Source: Bog-473 sp035947875 | GTDB taxonomy: Bacteria > Actinomycetota > Acidimicrobiia > Acidimicrobiales > RAAP-2 | Length of the DNA stretch: 9,171 bases | Direction of reading: 5' to 3' | Assembly: GCA_035947875.1 (NCBI GenBank) | Contig: DASZJQ010000215.1 | Location: 1 to 9,171, forward strand | Shown: piece by piece, positions 4,317-9,171 of the stretch | Position numbering within the stretch: the stretch's first letter is position 1 | How the letters are laid out: each line of letters starts with the position of its first letter | The notes under the pieces: generated by a model | Database searches by the model: none | What the model was told of the DNA's origin: nothing | What the model saw: the letters and a program-made list of their open reading frames with translations, nothing else | Translations under genes and position numbers: made by a program

Positions 4317-4579
4317 TGATTGAGGAAGATTTCTCACCGACACGCTGGCGCAAGAAGCCGGTCGTGATCGACGCCGTGCGGCTCACCTACGAGAACGTCG
4401 AACAGGTGGCCGAATGGTGCGAGGCGTCATCCTGGGACCTATGGGGCCTCACCATCAACACCATCGAAGGTCTGATGGACGCCCACTGCGCCGAGGAACC
4501 GTGGATCGTCAAGGGCGTGCAGGGTGAGTTCTACCCGGTGAAGGCCGACATCTTCGCCGCCACCTACGAGGAGGCGTAA
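4316..4579 (+). CDS. Conserved small phage protein (GVxGEFYP family)
   Basis: ATG 4316 shares its A with the upstream TGA. The 87-residue product has RWRKKPVVIDAVRLT near the start, then NTIEGLMDAH, and EPWIVKGVQGEFYPVKADIF with ATYEEA at the end. The pattern of a KKP-V-A-R opening, a T-EG strand, IVKGV-GEFYP and IF--TYE is one I recognise from many unrelated phages and prophages, where it is annotated as hypothetical. It appears to be a small beta-rich fold. Its biochemical role is not known to me. It ends directly against the next ATG (TAAATG). Confidence 0.78.
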   Translation: MIEEDFSPTRWRKKPVVIDAVRLTYENVEQVAEWCEASSWDLWGLTINTIEGLMDAHCAEEPWIVKGVQGEFYPVKADIFAATYEEA

Positions 4580-4978
4580 ATGGGTCCAATCATCGGGGAA
4601 GCCGAACGGGTGCTTCGGGACCGAGATGCCATGCACGCACGGCTCACGGGCATGTTCAAGCCCAAGTGCCGGTGTGTCTGGCACGGCGTCCATTGTGACA
4701 AGACAGCGACCCAGGAGGACGGGCTGTGCGACTGGTGCGGCACCCGGACGCCCGAGATGCTGCGGGACAACCCGAACGCCATGTGGGGCATTGACGATCC
4801 CGATTACTTCATCGGCCTGGGCGGTGGCACCGAGTCCGGTTACAACCACCAGGCCGGGTGGGGACCGATCCCGTCCAGCGTGCGCCCCACGGCGTGCTGG
4901 ATGCCCGATAGCGGTCGAACGCTTCACTGTCTGGACGTTCACGGACTGGGGTGTGAGCGAGGTCCAGATGCCGGATAA
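4580..4978 (+). CDS. Zinc-ribbon-like hypothetical protein, 132 aa
   Basis: ATG 4580 follows the previous TAA without a gap. Residues 1-28 are charged and helical; then come CRCVWHGVHC and GLCDWCGTRTPEML, giving CxC, C and CxxC, which is enough for one zinc ribbon. Residues 66-105 are Gly/Asn/Trp/Pro-rich (FIGLGGGTESGYNHQ), and the C-terminal 25 residues are Cys/His-containing but not obviously folded. A different frame is also open over the second half of this gene and continues into the next gene, so a frameshifted tail cannot be excluded. No family is recognised. Confidence 0.6.
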   Translation: MGPIIGEAERVLRDRDAMHARLTGMFKPKCRCVWHGVHCDKTATQEDGLCDWCGTRTPEMLRDNPNAMWGIDDPDYFIGLGGGTESGYNHQAGWGPIPSSVRPTACWMPDSGRTLHCLDVHGLGCERGPDAG

Positions 4979-5258
4979 TCGCGATTACTCGTCCACAAAA
5001 GCTCTGAGAGGAACCTGGGAAGACCCGGCGATCACGGGTGACCCACGGATTGACGATCAGGACCCCATCGTGCGTGCCGTGGCCGAGAGGCTGCACGGCA
5101 ATGAGTCGATGCACCTGCACGAGTACATCCCCGCCACCATCTGCCCCTACTGCGCCCTGCGGACCTCCCGCGTGCTGCGGTGGGCCAAGGCGGCGACTGA
5201 GGGTAGCGAACTGCAAGGCGACACGCCGTGGGGCCTTATTCGGCATGGTGCGCCATGA
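4968..5258 (+). CDS. Hypothetical protein with CPYC knuckle, 96 aa
   Basis: ATG 4968 has GAGG five bases upstream and lies inside the last codons of the previous gene; a GTG at 4953 is the alternative. The product contains DPRIDDQDPIVRAVAERLHG, then HLHEYIPATICPYCALRTS, with CPYC and two nearby histidines as a possible metal site, then a helical basic stretch RVLRWAKAATEG. No family is recognised. The stop overlaps the next ATG as ATGA. Confidence 0.6.
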   Translation: MPDNRDYSSTKALRGTWEDPAITGDPRIDDQDPIVRAVAERLHGNESMHLHEYIPATICPYCALRTSRVLRWAKAATEGSELQGDTPWGLIRHGAP

Positions 5259-5515
5259 GCGCGCCGGAAGCTGCGCCGATGACCCGCCCCGGCCGCTGCC
5301 TCTGGTGCGACACACCACTCGACCCGACACCGGGCAAACGCGATGACCGCCGCTACTGCGGCCCCGCGCACGCGGCCGCGTACAAGCGCGCGAAAAAAGC
5401 CGAGACCCTAGCCGACCTCGTGGAGAGGCTCGGGCCGTTCGTCATGGACGACGGACTCTGGATCTACAAGGAGTTGGTCGACCACTTGGCCGGGAGGGTG
5501 CAGGAGAGGGTGTGA
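5255..5515 (+). CDS. Small zinc-finger protein, last gene of plus operon
   Basis: The product is 86 residues from the ATG at 5255 (ATGA overlap). GRCLWCDTPLD and, 17 residues on, RRYCGPAHAAAYKRAKK form the CxxC...RxYCxxxHxxAYKR pattern seen in many bacterial and phage zinc-finger proteins, in which the second half usually reads C-x3-C/H followed by a basic helix. The C-terminal part (LADLVERLGPFVMDDGLWIY and onward) is amphipathic and helical. A nucleic-acid contact is likely, the target unknown. It is the final gene of this block, and its last 108 bases overlap the tail of a gene on the opposite strand. Confidence 0.68.
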   Translation: MSAPEAAPMTRPGRCLWCDTPLDPTPGKRDDRRYCGPAHAAAYKRAKKAETLADLVERLGPFVMDDGLWIYKELVDHLAGRVQERV

Positions 5516-5686
5516 CGGTGGGCTCAGTTCGTCCGCCTTCGCGATCAGTGCCGCCGCCAACGCCCGCGCGTCGCTCGGGCTGAACAAGTCACGCACCAAC
5601 ACCGACTGCCCGCTGGCCGACACCACGACGCCAACGGTCCCGGCCTCGATGTCGTTTACTGAGTCGATGTTCCAGGAGAGGCTCAC
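5408..5686 (-). CDS. Small protein downstream of fibre, convergent overlap
   Basis: GTG 5686 overlaps the fibre stop as GTGA. The 92-residue product has two parts. Residues 1-57 look like a small folded unit: a beta-like stretch (IEAGTVGVVVSASGQSVLV) followed by FSPSDARALAAALIAKADEL, a helix. Residues 58-92 are read antisense to the plus-strand zinc-finger gene and look like low-complexity proline-rich sequence. A single-base shift near 5536 would end the protein at a TGA just after the helix, so a sequencing error or a genuine antisense tail are both possible. No named family; similar short helix-ending proteins follow structural genes in some actinophages. Confidence 0.58.
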   Translation of the reverse strand: MSLSWNIDSVNDIEAGTVGVVVSASGQSVLVRDLFSPSDARALAAALIAKADELSPPSHPLLHPPGQVVDQLLVDPESVVHDERPEPLHEVG

Positions 5687-6819
5687 GCGGTTATACCGAT
5701 CCCGCCCGCCGACCCCCCGATGGCGTTGAGGATGGAAACCACGGCAGCGCGGCACTCTACGTCCACGACCGCACCGCCAGAAGGGGCGGGGATGGCGGCG
5801 GGCTGGGCGACGGGGGCGGTTGTGTAGAAGCCGATGTCCACCCCCTCCAGCGTCAGGCCTCCAGACGTTATGAAGAGGATGCCCGCCCCCCCCGTGTCGT
5901 GGAATAGCAGCCCGCCCCCGCCGCTTTCGACAAAGGCCATCCCTCCGCTGCCGCTGTCAGAGAAGGTCATCCCTCCAGTGGTGCTCGCCCCAGTCGTAAC
6001 GGTGATCCCTCCGGTCCCGGTCTGGCTGAGAGACAGGGCCGCGCTACCTGATGCCGCCACGGCGACCGTCCCGTTGCTGGCGACGTGGATTCCACCGACC
6101 CCCGTGTCACCGATGGTGATGCCGGTCGAAGAGTTATTCGTAACGACGACGCCGCCTGTATCCGTAGCCTGTGTGGTGAGTGCGATCCCTGTTGTCGCAC
6201 CGCCGCCCGTTGTCTCGATGGTGATCCCGGCGCTTCCGGCTTGATTGATGAGGATGGGGCCGGAAACGGTCGTGTCGATGGTGACGCCGCCGGTCCCGGC
6301 GTCCTCGATTTTCAGGCCCGCCCCGCCGGTATAGGTGGTTCGGATGAACATTCCGCTGACGGATTGATCCTCGATGAGGATGCCATTGGCGTTCGCGGGG
6401 TTGGTCGTTTGGATGCTGATTCCGCCCGTGCCTGCGTCGGTCAGGTTGTAGCCAACCGTGTCCCCCGAGCCTGTCTGTGCGGTCAGGTTCCCCGCTCCGG
6501 TCCCGTTGACCGTGGGCCACCCGCTGCCCCCTCCGCTTCCGACTGCTACCCACGTCCCGGGCTGGCCCCCGACCGTGCAGACATACATGGTCCCGGTGTT
6601 GTCGACCCCGGCCCACCCCTTCGGCCAGATCCCCTCGGACGGCGCCCCGGTGAAGGGCCACCGCTGGAGCGGCGTCACCGGCCACAGGGCGATATCGGGA
6701 TCGAGGTCGGGCAGATGCCCGGGTGTCTCGACCCGCCGCGGCATGATGACCGGCGTGCGGTACCAGTCGAACGGCGGCTCGGCTCGGACTAGCGGATCGA
6801 CCGGCCCCGTGGCGTTCAC
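5683..6819 (-). CDS. Repeat-rich phage fibre (tail or head fibre) protein
   Basis: The product is 378 residues from GTG 6819, with GGAG six bases upstream. Residues 40-95 are Trp/Pro-rich and include GVDNTGTMYVCTVGGQPGTW, a motif recurrent in phage fibre N-terminal regions. Residues 124-328 are tandem degenerate units of about ten residues, each a hydrophobic-x-hydrophobic strand followed by a Gly/Ser/Thr turn (for example GGITV, GGMTF, GGMAF, GGLLF, AGILF), pointing to a beta-solenoid or trimeric beta fibre. Residues 328-367 (DIGFYTTAPVAQPAAIPAP, then RAAVVSILNAI) match the C-terminal motif I know from many phage fibre and decoration proteins. Likely an extracellular virion adhesin or capsid fibre. 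Tail versus head location cannot be decided. Confidence 0.78.
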   Translation of the reverse strand: MNATGPVDPLVRAEPPFDWYRTPVIMPRRVETPGHLPDLDPDIALWPVTPLQRWPFTGAPSEGIWPKGWAGVDNTGTMYVCTVGGQPGTWVAVGSGGGSGWPTVNGTGAGNLTAQTGSGDTVGYNLTDAGTGGISIQTTNPANANGILIEDQSVSGMFIRTTYTGGAGLKIEDAGTGGVTIDTTVSGPILINQAGSAGITIETTGGGATTGIALTTQATDTGGVVVTNNSSTGITIGDTGVGGIHVASNGTVAVAASGSAALSLSQTGTGGITVTTGASTTGGMTFSDSGSGGMAFVESGGGGLLFHDTGGAGILFITSGGLTLEGVDIGFYTTAPVAQPAAIPAPSGGAVVDVECRAAVVSILNAIGGSAGGIGITA

Positions 6820-6822
6820 CGC

Positions 6823-7410
6823 CTACTCCGCGAACGTGGAGCGGAAAGTGGCGTCGTCCCAGTCCTCGACGCGCGCCGATGCGGTGTATTGCTGCCCCGA
6901 GCTCCCACCCGCGATGACGACCCACAGATGCTCGGTGGCGAGAAGGAAAAGCTGGTGCGTGCCCCACTTGTCGATCGCGGGGAGGGCGGCGTAGATGCCG
7001 ACGCCGTTGGTCAGGTTGAGGTCGCGCGGCGGTGCCCCCTGAGCGAACGCATACGCCTTGCCGGTGGCCGCGGTCGTGACCGCAACCCCGCCGACGATCA
7101 GCCGACGCACCTGCCACACCCGCCCGAGCGGCACCGAGCCGAGGTCGAGAATCAGGTTCCCCGAGGCGGGCATCAGCCCGTCTGCGAACAGTTGCTCGTT
7201 GCTCGGCGGGATCATCGACCGGCGGTGTTCGCGGTCGGCTTCGAGGCCGTCAACGAGACTACTTAATTGCGCTCCCACGGAGACGAAGATCGAGAAGTCG
7301 AACCCGGCCCCATCTTCGCTGGCCGGGACCCCTTTCGCCGCGGCCTCGGGGGTGAGGATGACCGGGTGGGCGGGATCGGCCCGGTGCGTGTCGTCAAAGA
7401 CGGAGGTCAC
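6823..7410 (-). CDS. Probable virion-associated protein, 195 aa
   Basis: GTG 7410 overlaps the upstream stop as GTGA, so the longer frame to 7566, which only adds antisense-like Arg/Gly sequence, is rejected. The N-terminal 65 residues are mostly polar and end in DGLEADREHRRSM, perhaps an attachment segment. From residue 84 the sequence alternates beta strands: NLILDLGSVPLGRVWQVRRL, IVGGVAVTT, KAYAFAQG, THQLFLLATEHLWVVIAGG and QYTASARVEDW. This all-beta pattern suits a jelly-roll-like or receptor-binding domain. It lies between a membrane protein and the fibre in one transcription unit, so a structural or tail-associated role is likely. A three-base gap separates it from the fibre start. Confidence 0.65.
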   Translation of the reverse strand: MTSVFDDTHRADPAHPVILTPEAAAKGVPASEDGAGFDFSIFVSVGAQLSSLVDGLEADREHRRSMIPPSNEQLFADGLMPASGNLILDLGSVPLGRVWQVRRLIVGGVAVTTAATGKAYAFAQGAPPRDLNLTNGVGIYAALPAIDKWGTHQLFLLATEHLWVVIAGGSSGQQYTASARVEDWDDATFRSTFAE

Positions 7411-7712
7411 GGCTGCTCGGGCTCGGCGGTCTCGGCGGCCTCGGTGACGATCTCTTCGGCCTGGTAGTGGACCCGGTTGATCTGGCCCTGGAGCCACTTC
7501 TTGCGCTTGGCGCACCCCTCGCAGTTCTCGGCCTTGGCCTTCGCCGCCTCGATCCTGGCCCGCCACCGTTCGACTGCGGCGGCGCCCTGTGGGGTGTCAC
7601 GCCACCAGTCAAAAACAAGGTAAAGGTTCGCCCCGATCAGGCCGATATAGATGGTGCGGACCAGCCAGGAGCCCCGGGCCTCGTCAACCTCGGGCGCATC
7701 GTTGCCTTCCAT
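7407..7712 (-). CDS. Membrane protein with C-terminal helix and CxxC
   Basis: The ATG at 7712-7710 is the natural start; the longer frame to 7841 is antisense to the divergent gene. Of 101 residues, 1-15 are acidic, 17-36 (LVRTIYIGLIGANLYLVFDW) form one transmembrane segment, and 45-90 are a charged amphipathic helix containing CEGC (C64, C67) and a RKKWLQGQINRVHYQAEEIV-like stretch. This layout, short N-terminus, one anchor, coiled helix with CxxC, recurs in actinophage structural regions without known function. It could be a holin-like, anti-restriction or assembly protein, with no decisive motif for any. First gene of the minus structural block. Confidence 0.65.
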   Translation of the reverse strand: MEGNDAPEVDEARGSWLVRTIYIGLIGANLYLVFDWWRDTPQGAAAVERWRARIEAAKAKAENCEGCAKRKKWLQGQINRVHYQAEEIVTEAAETAEPEQP

Positions 7713-7750
7713 CGGCTCTGAGGCTACCGTAACTGTATGGCCACCACCAA
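7702..7750. promoter_or_regulatory. Compact bidirectional promoter candidate
   Basis: The start codons of two divergent genes are 24 bp apart. AGGCTACCGT (7721-7730) contains TACCGT on plus and TAGCCT on minus, two TANNNT hexamers sharing the same TA. On plus, TTGCCT (7702-7707) lies 17 nt upstream and the ATG 6 nt downstream. On minus, a weak TTGGTG (7750-7745) lies 18 nt upstream and the ATG 8 nt downstream. Neither start has a ribosome site at normal spacing, so both messages may be leaderless. The -35 boxes would lie within the opposing coding starts. Confidence 0.5.
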
Positions 7751-8117
7751 GGATTCTCCCGCGGCCCCGCCCGAAGGCGTCAGCCCCGAGCAGCGCCAGG
7801 CGTTCGATGCCTACATCCGCGAGCTGGACCAGCTCAAGCAACCGCCCCCGCCCGCCCCCGCCGAGCGCCCCAAGCCGGTGAGCGACGACGAGTTCGACGC
7901 CATGACCGACCGCAAGCGTGAGACCTACATCGCGAATACGGTCGGCTGGATCTTGGAGGACATCGCCAAGCTGGACGCCGACCGCCGCCGCGACGCCGAG
8001 ATCGAGGCGCTGAAGAACGCCAAGCCCGAAGAGGAAAAGACGCCGCAGGAGAAGATGCCGACGCCGCTGGACAAGTTCCGTAAGTGGCTCTGGGGTGACG
8101 AACCGGACAAGTCGTGA
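7737..8117 (+). CDS. Charged helical hypothetical protein, 126 aa
   Basis: ATG 7737 starts the fourth block. The product is acidic/basic-rich: residues 16-36 (helix, EQRQAFDAYIRELDQLK), a polyproline linker at 36-48, SDDEFDAMTDRKRETYIANT and a longer charged helix (about 50-98), then a KTPQEKMPTPLDKFRKWLW tail. No Cys, no membrane segment, no catalytic motif. The shape, two helices around a Pro linker, suggests an adaptor, scaffold-like or DNA-associated protein, but the family is not recognised. Its first ten bases equal those of the gene at 1876, suggesting a shared start design. Confidence 0.65.
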   Translation: MATTKDSPAAPPEGVSPEQRQAFDAYIRELDQLKQPPPPAPAERPKPVSDDEFDAMTDRKRETYIANTVGWILEDIAKLDADRRRDAEIEALKNAKPEEEKTPQEKMPTPLDKFRKWLWGDEPDKS

Positions 8118-8257
8118 CCGCGATCCGCGAGTCGTTCCATCGTTGGGCCGTCCTCTTTACTGTGGCTCTCACGCTGACCGCGGCTGCCATGCGGTCCCAT
8201 CGCCGGGCCAAGCAGCGCCGGAAGTTCTGGCGCAAGGTGGGGGCGTGGCCGTGGTGA
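8114..8257 (+). CDS. 47-residue single-span membrane protein with basic tail
   Basis: GTG 8114 overlaps the previous stop as GTGA; TGA 8255-8257 overlaps the next GTG in the same way. Residues 10-26 (RWAVLFTVALTLTAAAM) form one short hydrophobic segment. Residues 27-43 are strongly basic (RSHRRAKQRRKFWRK) and the protein ends GAWPW. By the positive-inside rule the tail would face the cytoplasm, leaving a short N-terminus outside. Possible roles are membrane insertion or host-envelope interference; none is proven. Its final bases are a 16-bp repeat found again at 8525-8540. Confidence 0.58.
   Translation: MTAIRESFHRWAVLFTVALTLTAAAMRSHRRAKQRRKFWRKVGAWPW
8242..8257 (+). repeat. 16-bp repeat, copy 1 (AWPW/coupled start)
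   Basis: GGCGTGGCCGTGGTGA is identical to 8525-8540. In frame with the upstream gene it encodes AWPW and the stop; the GTG within its last four bases starts the next gene. Confidence 0.9.
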
Positions 8258-8505
8258 CCGAGCAGGAGATCACGCTCGAACAGGCTTATGACCCGACCAT
8301 CGCCATTTCGGGGCCGCTGGGTGATCTCGTCACGATTGACACGGCGACAGGCGAGATGACCTTTGGGGAGAACTACCATCCCGACGAGACGGCGAAACTG
8401 TTCTGGGATGCGATTCTCGGCCAGCTCAATGCCCGCCTGATCTATTTGGCGGAGGACACCTGCCCCATGTGCCGCCAACCCCTCCCGACCCAGGAGCCGG
8501 CGTGA
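8254..8505 (+). CDS. Hypothetical protein with CPMC knuckle, 83 aa
   Basis: GTG 8254 overlaps the upstream stop; a GTG at 8245 or 8251 is possible. The product has ISGPLGDLVTIDTATGEMTF, a beta-rich stretch, then PDETAKLFWDAILGQLNARL, a helix, then DTCPMCRQPLP near the C-terminus. One CxxC near the end may mean a knuckle or redox pair, perhaps shared between subunits. No family is recognised. It is followed by a 12-codon micro-ORF. Confidence 0.62.
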   Translation: MTEQEITLEQAYDPTIAISGPLGDLVTIDTATGEMTFGENYHPDETAKLFWDAILGQLNARLIYLAEDTCPMCRQPLPTQEPA

Positions 8506-8540
8506 CCCCTGAGAACGAAATGGAGGCGTGGCCGTGGTGA
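8502..8540 (+). CDS. 12-codon micro-ORF ending AWPW
   Basis: GTG 8502 overlaps the upstream stop as GTGA, reads MTPENEMEAWPW, and stops at TGA 8538-8540 overlapping the GTG of the next gene. GGAGG at 8522-8526 lies within it and serves the next start. It shares the last four residues, by identical DNA, with the membrane protein at 8114-8257. Likely a translational bridge or a relic of a duplicated membrane-protein end. Confidence 0.4.
   Translation: MTPENEMEAWPW
8525..8540 (+). repeat. 16-bp repeat, copy 2 (AWPW/coupled start)
   Basis: Exact copy of 8242-8257, again ending a reading frame with AWPW and supplying the GTGA start of the next gene. The two copies are 283 bp apart. Confidence 0.9.
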
Positions 8541-8860
8541 AGGTCCCGTTCAAAAGCGAGAAGAGCGAGACCGAAATCGAGGCGACCGAGTACCTCCGCG
8601 TGCTGGACGACGCGCAACTGGTCGGGCTCGCCGGCCACATCGCCGCCCGCATCGGTGCGCTGCTCGGCCAGGGCGTCAACCTCCCCATGCAGCAGATCGA
8701 GAACCATCACCTGATCGGGCTGCTGGAGTGTTTCGTCGGTCCCGAAGAGTCGATGCGCGTGCGGGAATGGCACCTGTCGTGGCTGGACAACAAGCTCGAC
8801 GCCATCGAAGCGCAGATGCGGATGCAGGTGTTCACGTCGCTGAACGGGGATGCGCCGTGA
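8537..8860 (+). CDS. Helical hypothetical protein, 107 aa
   Basis: The start is GTG 8537 (GTGA overlap) or the adjacent GTG 8534, which is 7 nt from GGAGG. The 107-residue product is mostly helical: EIEATEYLRVLDDAQLVGL, HIAARIGALLGQGVNL, NHHLIGLLECFVGPEE and REWHLSWLDNKLDAIEAQ. No Cys pair, membrane segment or catalytic motif is visible and no family is recognised. It may be an assembly or regulatory helical bundle. The stop overlaps the next GTG as GTGA. Confidence 0.65.
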   Translation: MKVPFKSEKSETEIEATEYLRVLDDAQLVGLAGHIAARIGALLGQGVNLPMQQIENHHLIGLLECFVGPEESMRVREWHLSWLDNKLDAIEAQMRMQVFTSLNGDAP

Positions 8861-9012
8861 GCCCGTACATCCTGCACCATGCCTACGTCAAGGAGGGAGA
8901 CCCGGCGCCGTCAGGGCTCGGTGACTTCGATCTCGACTTCGACCGGATGCACGTCGAGTCTGAGCCCGAAGGCACGGCGCTACACATTTGGTGGTTCGCG
9001 TGGGACGAGTGA
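8857..9012 (+). CDS. 51-residue acidic hypothetical protein
   Basis: GTG 8857 overlaps the previous stop as GTGA. The product starts MSPYILHHAYVKEGD, has GDFDLDFDRMHVESE in the middle, and ends ALHIWWFAWDE. It is acidic and aromatic, with predicted strands and no metal site. Small acidic phage proteins are sometimes DNA mimics, but this one is too short and poorly charged to claim that. No family is recognised. Confidence 0.6.
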   Translation: MSPYILHHAYVKEGDPAPSGLGDFDLDFDRMHVESEPEGTALHIWWFAWDE

Positions 9013-9016
9013 TGCC

Positions 9017-9171
9017 ATGACGATGATCGGCCTGGCAACGCGGCCCTCCGATGGTGCGGACCCTAGGCGCACACAGAAGAGGGTCGCGGTGTCGGGCTCG
9101 GGCCGCCTGGTGACCGTCGACATCTCGGGGGACGACCGCCTGCGCCTCATCAAGCGCCTGCCCGGCCGCTG
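9017..9171 (+). CDS. Partial gene; N-terminus resembling HARP/SMARCAL1-like helicase
   Basis: ATG 9017 opens a frame that runs off the right edge after 51 codons. The readable end, VAVSGSGRLVTVDISGDDRL then RLIKRLPGR, resembles the N-terminal substrate-recognition (HARP-like) segment found in phage and bacterial SNF2 helicases, where a beta strand is followed by an LPGRxW-type turn. If that is right, the rest would be a superfamily 2 helicase acting in replication or fork remodelling. The motif is only partly inside the window, so this is a tentative call. It lies 4 bases after the previous stop. Confidence 0.45.
   Translation, partial: MTMIGLATRPSDGADPRRTQKRVAVSGSGRLVTVDISGDDRLRLIKRLPGR

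Noticed and set aside
5900..6450. Possible CRISPR-like or template repeat array
   Set aside because: The repeats are degenerate, in frame and encode strand/turn units of the fibre; no constant repeat or spacer length exists and no reverse transcriptase is present.
5834..6994. Three plus-strand frames and one minus-strand frame (to 7117) over the fibre gene
   Set aside because: They are shadows of a repetitive high-GC gene; the 378-residue minus frame alone has fibre motifs, a ribosome site and coupled neighbours.
7834..8688. 284-codon minus frame opposite four plus genes
   Set aside because: The translation is rich in Arg/Ser/Pro with no domain, while the plus genes opposite are joined by exact GTGA overlaps.

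Overview
The window looks like part of a temperate or lytic dsDNA phage genome, most likely one infecting a high-GC actinobacterium. The reasons are the high GC content, the dense packing of very small genes, the heavy use of GTG starts inside four-base GTGA stop/start overlaps, promoter candidates whose -10 lies 6-8 nt from the start codon (leaderless style), and recognisable phage families: a DUF3310 protein, an HNH endonuclease, a PD-(D/E)XK Holliday-junction-resolvase-like nuclease, and a glycine-rich repeat fibre with a typical phage fibre C-terminus. No rRNA, tRNA, integrase, transposase or CRISPR array could be supported. Host assignment is inference.

The layout is four transcription blocks of alternating direction. 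Block 1 (minus, about 1602 to 293, perhaps to 177) holds small zinc-ribbon-like proteins, DUF3310, and two near-identical copies of a 61-residue membrane/Cys-rich protein at 726-911 and 1196-1381. Block 2 (plus, 1876-5515) is a chain of about 15 overlapping small genes that includes the resolvase-like nuclease, the HNH nuclease, a winged-helix-like protein and several CxxC proteins. Block 3 (minus, 7712 to 5408) is a structural-looking module: a membrane protein, a 195-residue likely virion protein, the 378-residue repeat fibre and a small protein. Block 4 (plus, 7737 to the right edge) carries small genes leading into a partial gene whose start resembles the N-terminus of HARP/SMARCAL1-like helicases.

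Blocks 1 and 2 diverge from a roughly 270-bp regulatory gap (1603-1875) containing a strong 11-bp hairpin, a 16-bp (CG)6 palindrome and a promoter candidate. Blocks 3 and 4 diverge from only 24 bp, where two opposing -10-like hexamers share a central TA. Blocks 2 and 3 converge with a 108-bp coding overlap.

Points that most merit a second look: the duplicated 175-bp cassette whose three differences are all synonymous G/C swaps; the compact bidirectional promoter candidate; the 16-bp repeat that encodes a terminal AWPW and the coupled start of the next gene at two junctions; the 10- and 12-codon micro-ORFs slotted between genes by exact four-base overlaps; and the large number of small CxxC proteins. 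Several genes here were read directly from the sequence because they are under 60 codons (562-735, 1876-2040, 8114-8257, 2037-2069, 8502-8540, 908-991).
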